This document shows positions 62,057 through 64,000 of a DNA stretch of 64,000 nucleotides, piece by piece. Source of the stretch: G963675935 sp963803125 (GTDB lineage: Bacteria > Planctomycetota > Planctomycetia > Pirellulales > Thermoguttaceae); the NCBI GenBank assembly GCA_963803125.1, contig CAWDLR010000002.1, positions 1,302,001 to 1,366,000 of the forward strand, read 5' to 3'. The translations under genes and the position numbers were made by a program. Position 1 is the stretch's first letter. Each line of letters opens with the position of its first letter. Under the pieces are notes generated by a model. The model was not told the origin of the DNA. It searched no databases and saw only the letters and a program-made list of their open reading frames with translations.

Positions 62057-64000
62057 ATGACTTCCGAGCAGCGGCAACTCTTTGAAACCGAGCCGGAACC
62101 TTGGGAGGCGGACGACCAATCGCAGCAGCTCGTCGCTTCGGTGGTGATCTCCGCCGGGCCGTCGTTGGAGTTCGACTATCTCGTGCCGGATCGGCTCCGC
62201 GAGACGACCGAGCCGGGCCGCAGGGTCAAGGTTCCGCTGGGGGCGGGCAATCGATTGGTCGTCGGCTATTGCGTGCGGCTAGAAAATCGCACCGCCGGGC
62301 GGCGGCGGCTCAAACCGCTGCATTCCGTGCTCGACCAGCGCAGCCTGCTCTCGCCGGCCATGTTGCGGCTGACGCGCTGGATCGCCGACCATTACCTCTG
62401 CAACTGGGCGACGGTTCTCGACGCCGTCGTTCCCGCCGGCGTCCGTGCCGGCGCCGGCACGCGGATGACGACGCTGCTGTCGGTCGATTCAGAAGCTCTA
62501 CAGCAGTTCCGCGAGGGGCGAGGGGCTGGGGGCGAGGGGCTAGGGGCCAGGGGCGAGGGGCCAGTGACTGCGAAACCCGAAATCTCCAAATCTCCAAATC
62601 TCCAAATCTCCAAATCCCTAAATCCCGAAATCCCCAAATCCCCAATCCAGACCTCGCTAAAACTGACGCCAAAGCAACTGCAAGTGTTGCGGGTGCTGGC
62701 CGAGGCGAGCGCCCCGATGTCGCCCGGCGAACTGGCCAGGGCGGCTCGCTGCACGGAGAGCCCGATCGCTTCCTTGCGTCGCAGGGGACTCATCCGCTCG
62801 CAGACCGGTCGCGTGCCGACCAAACGGGCCGACGAGACGATTCCCGCCCGCGAAAAGCACCTCGTGCTGAATCCCGATCAAGAAGTCGCCCTGCGAACGA
62901 TTCTCGATGCGATGAATGCTCGCCGCCACCGCACAATCTTGATCCACGGCGTGACCGGCAGCGGCAAGACCGAGGTTTACATCCAGGCGATCCAGGAGAC
63001 GATCCATTTCGGCCGGCAGGCGATCGTGTTGGTGCCGGAGATCAGCCTGACGCCGCAGACGGTCGAGCGGTTTCGCCAGCGGTTCGGGGCGGTGGCCGTT
63101 TTGCACAGTCACCTCAGCGACGCCGAGCGGCACAACCACTGGCAGCGGATCGCCGAAGGGGCGGTCTCGGTGATCGTCGGCGCCCGCAGCGCCATCTTTG
63201 CCCCCACGCCGAACCTGGGGTTGATCGTCTTGGACGAAGAGCATGAGAACTCGTTCAAGCAGGACAGCGCCCCGCGATATCACGCCCGCGACGTGGCAGC
63301 GGCCCGCGCGGCGGCGGAGGGGATTCCGCTGGTCCTCGGCTCGGCCACGCCGTCGCTGGAGAGTTGGCAACGCGCTCAGACCGGCGAGTATACGTTGGTG
63401 ACGATGCCGCGGCGGGTGCTCGATCGGCCGCTGCCCTCGGTCGGCACGATCGACCTCCGCGGCCAGAAGCTCGCCGGCGGGCTCTCGCGCGGGGCCATCA
63501 GCCGGCAACTGCTCCTCGCCATCACGGCCGCCCTCGACGACGGCGGGCAGGTCATTCTGCTGCTGAATCGCCGCGGCTTCTCGACGCACATCCAGTGCTC
63601 GGCCTGCGGCTTCGTGGCCCAGTGCCCGAACTGCGACATCGCCCTGACGCACCACCGCACCGAGCAGGTCGCCTTGTGCCACTACTGCGACTACGAGGTG
63701 CCGGCCCCGACCAGTTGCCCCTCATGCGGTTTCATGGGCATCCGCTATTCGGGCCTGGGGACGCAGCGGCTGGAGGCCGAAGTCCGCAGCCGATTCCCCA
63801 ACGTGCTCAGCTTGCGGATGGACACCGACGCGATGCAGGCGCACGGCAGCCACGAGCGGGCGCTGGCCGCGTTTCGCTCGGGCAAGGTCCGCATTCTGTT
63901 GGGCACGCAGATGATCGCCAAGGGGCTCGATTTTCCCAACGTCACGCTGGTCGGGGTCATCAATGCCGACACGGCGTTGCATTTTCCCGACTTCCGCGCC
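62057..64000 (+). CDS. priA: Primosomal replication helicase PriA (3' end beyond window)
   Basis: 648 codons are visible with no stop. The N-terminal DNA-binding part has SVVISAGPSLEFDYLVPD and VKVPLGAGNRLVVGY. The helicase core has GVTGSGKTEVYIQAI (Walker A), LVPEISLTPQTV, VGARSAIFAP and LDEEHENSFKQD (Walker B), and the zinc-binding region has CSACGFVAQCPNCDIAL and CHYCDYEVPAPTSCPSCGF. Residues about 153-198 are a simple-repeat insert (see repeat). PriA restarts stalled forks by loading DnaB. It starts 43 nt after the preceding gene. Confidence 0.94.
   Translation, partial: MTSEQRQLFETEPEPWEADDQSQQLVASVVISAGPSLEFDYLVPDRLRETTEPGRRVKVPLGAGNRLVVGYCVRLENRTAGRRRLKPLHSVLDQRSLLSPAMLRLTRWIADHYLCNWATVLDAVVPAGVRAGAGTRMTTLLSVDSEALQQFREGRGAGGEGLGARGEGPVTAKPEISKSPNLQISKSLNPEIPKSPIQTSLKLTPKQLQVLRVLAEASAPMSPGELARAARCTESPIASLRRRGLIRSQTGRVPTKRADETIPAREKHLVLNPDQEVALRTILDAMNARRHRTILIHGVTGSGKTEVYIQAIQETIHFGRQAIVLVPEISLTPQTVERFRQRFGAVAVLHSHLSDAERHNHWQRIAEGAVSVIVGARSAIFAPTPNLGLIVLDEEHENSFKQDSAPRYHARDVAAARAAAEGIPLVLGSATPSLESWQRAQTGEYTLVTMPRRVLDRPLPSVGTIDLRGQKLAGGLSRGAISRQLLLAITAALDDGGQVILLLNRRGFSTHIQCSACGFVAQCPNCDIALTHHRTEQVALCHYCDYEVPAPTSCPSCGFMGIRYSGLGTQRLEAEVRSRFPNVLSLRMDTDAMQAHGSHERALAAFRSGKVRILLGTQMIAKGLDFPNVTLVGVINADTALHFPDFRA
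62513..62650 (+). repeat. GAGGGGCTAGGGGC and AAATCTCCAAATC tandem repeats within priA
   Basis: Two simple-repeat blocks side by side: G-rich units (62513-62563) and AAATCTCC/AAATCCCC octamers (62579-62650). They keep the priA frame and encode low-complexity Gly/Arg then SKSPNLQI-type residues in the linker before the helicase core. Confidence 0.85.

Overview
This window looks like chromosomal DNA of a Planctomycetota bacterium, probably Pirellulales-like. The evidence is high GC, a BBP7-family outer-membrane protein, a PEP-CTERM protein, an RNase E/G gene beside a DUF2344 gene, planctomycete-style membrane MutS and plant-basic-secretory-protein homologues, a KDO-activating enzyme (so an LPS-type outer membrane), and very many short palindromic intergenic repeats.

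Layout. 0-9 kb (mostly minus strand): partial terC-like gene, UDP-glucuronate decarboxylase, rpsI-rplM, a DUF1330 gene, RNase E/G, DUF2344, then a permease-less PTS relay (EI, HPr, EIIA-Ntr) behind a ribosome-hibernation factor. 9-16.5 kb (minus strand): Tat-secreted sugar isomerase-like protein, GT4 glycosyltransferase plus six-hairpin protein, and a run of small stress-type genes (LapA-like, pseudo-receiver-BON fusion, DUF1328, YHS-like protein, csrA, DUF2294), with a second DUF2294 gene divergent. 16.5-18.6 kb is a graveyard of truncated transposases next to coaD. 19-26 kb: DUF2442/DUF4160 pair, TPR protein, rpsT, a frameshifted membrane MutS-like gene and selB. 26-32 kb is an accessory region: a RAYT transposase carrying a REP doublet inside its own gene, a second RAYT fragment, a 144-bp direct duplication and two IS4-family elements. 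32.3-36.3 kb: a VWA - PP2C - kinase - HELSH membrane protein module (TerY-P-triad-like). 36.5-51.5 kb: SSS symporter, hslV-antitoxin-hslU, SWIM protein, broken basic-secretory-type protease, znuABC with a CopG/zinc-ribbon regulator, kdsB, PEP-CTERM protein and BBP7 barrel. 52-59.5 kb: hybrid histidine kinase and the rpmF-fabD-fabG-acpP-fabF lipid operon. 59.6-61.1 kb: third IS copy, inverted relative to the second. 61.3-64 kb: a zinc-ribbon membrane protein and priA (runs off the window).

Themes. (1) All three IS4-family copies sit at the GTGGCAC-like end of palindromic repeats with 8-10-bp target duplications. (2) Palindromic repeats also lie inside coding sequences: DUF2344, PP2C and the RAYT; priA carries a separate simple-repeat insert. 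(3) Several otherwise sound genes (membrane mutS-like, znuB, basic secretory protease) are split by an apparent loss of one G. This is either real decay or a systematic sequence error. (4) The best candidate for a little-described system is the 32.3-36.3 kb phospho-signalling module with its membrane metallopeptidase-like partner.
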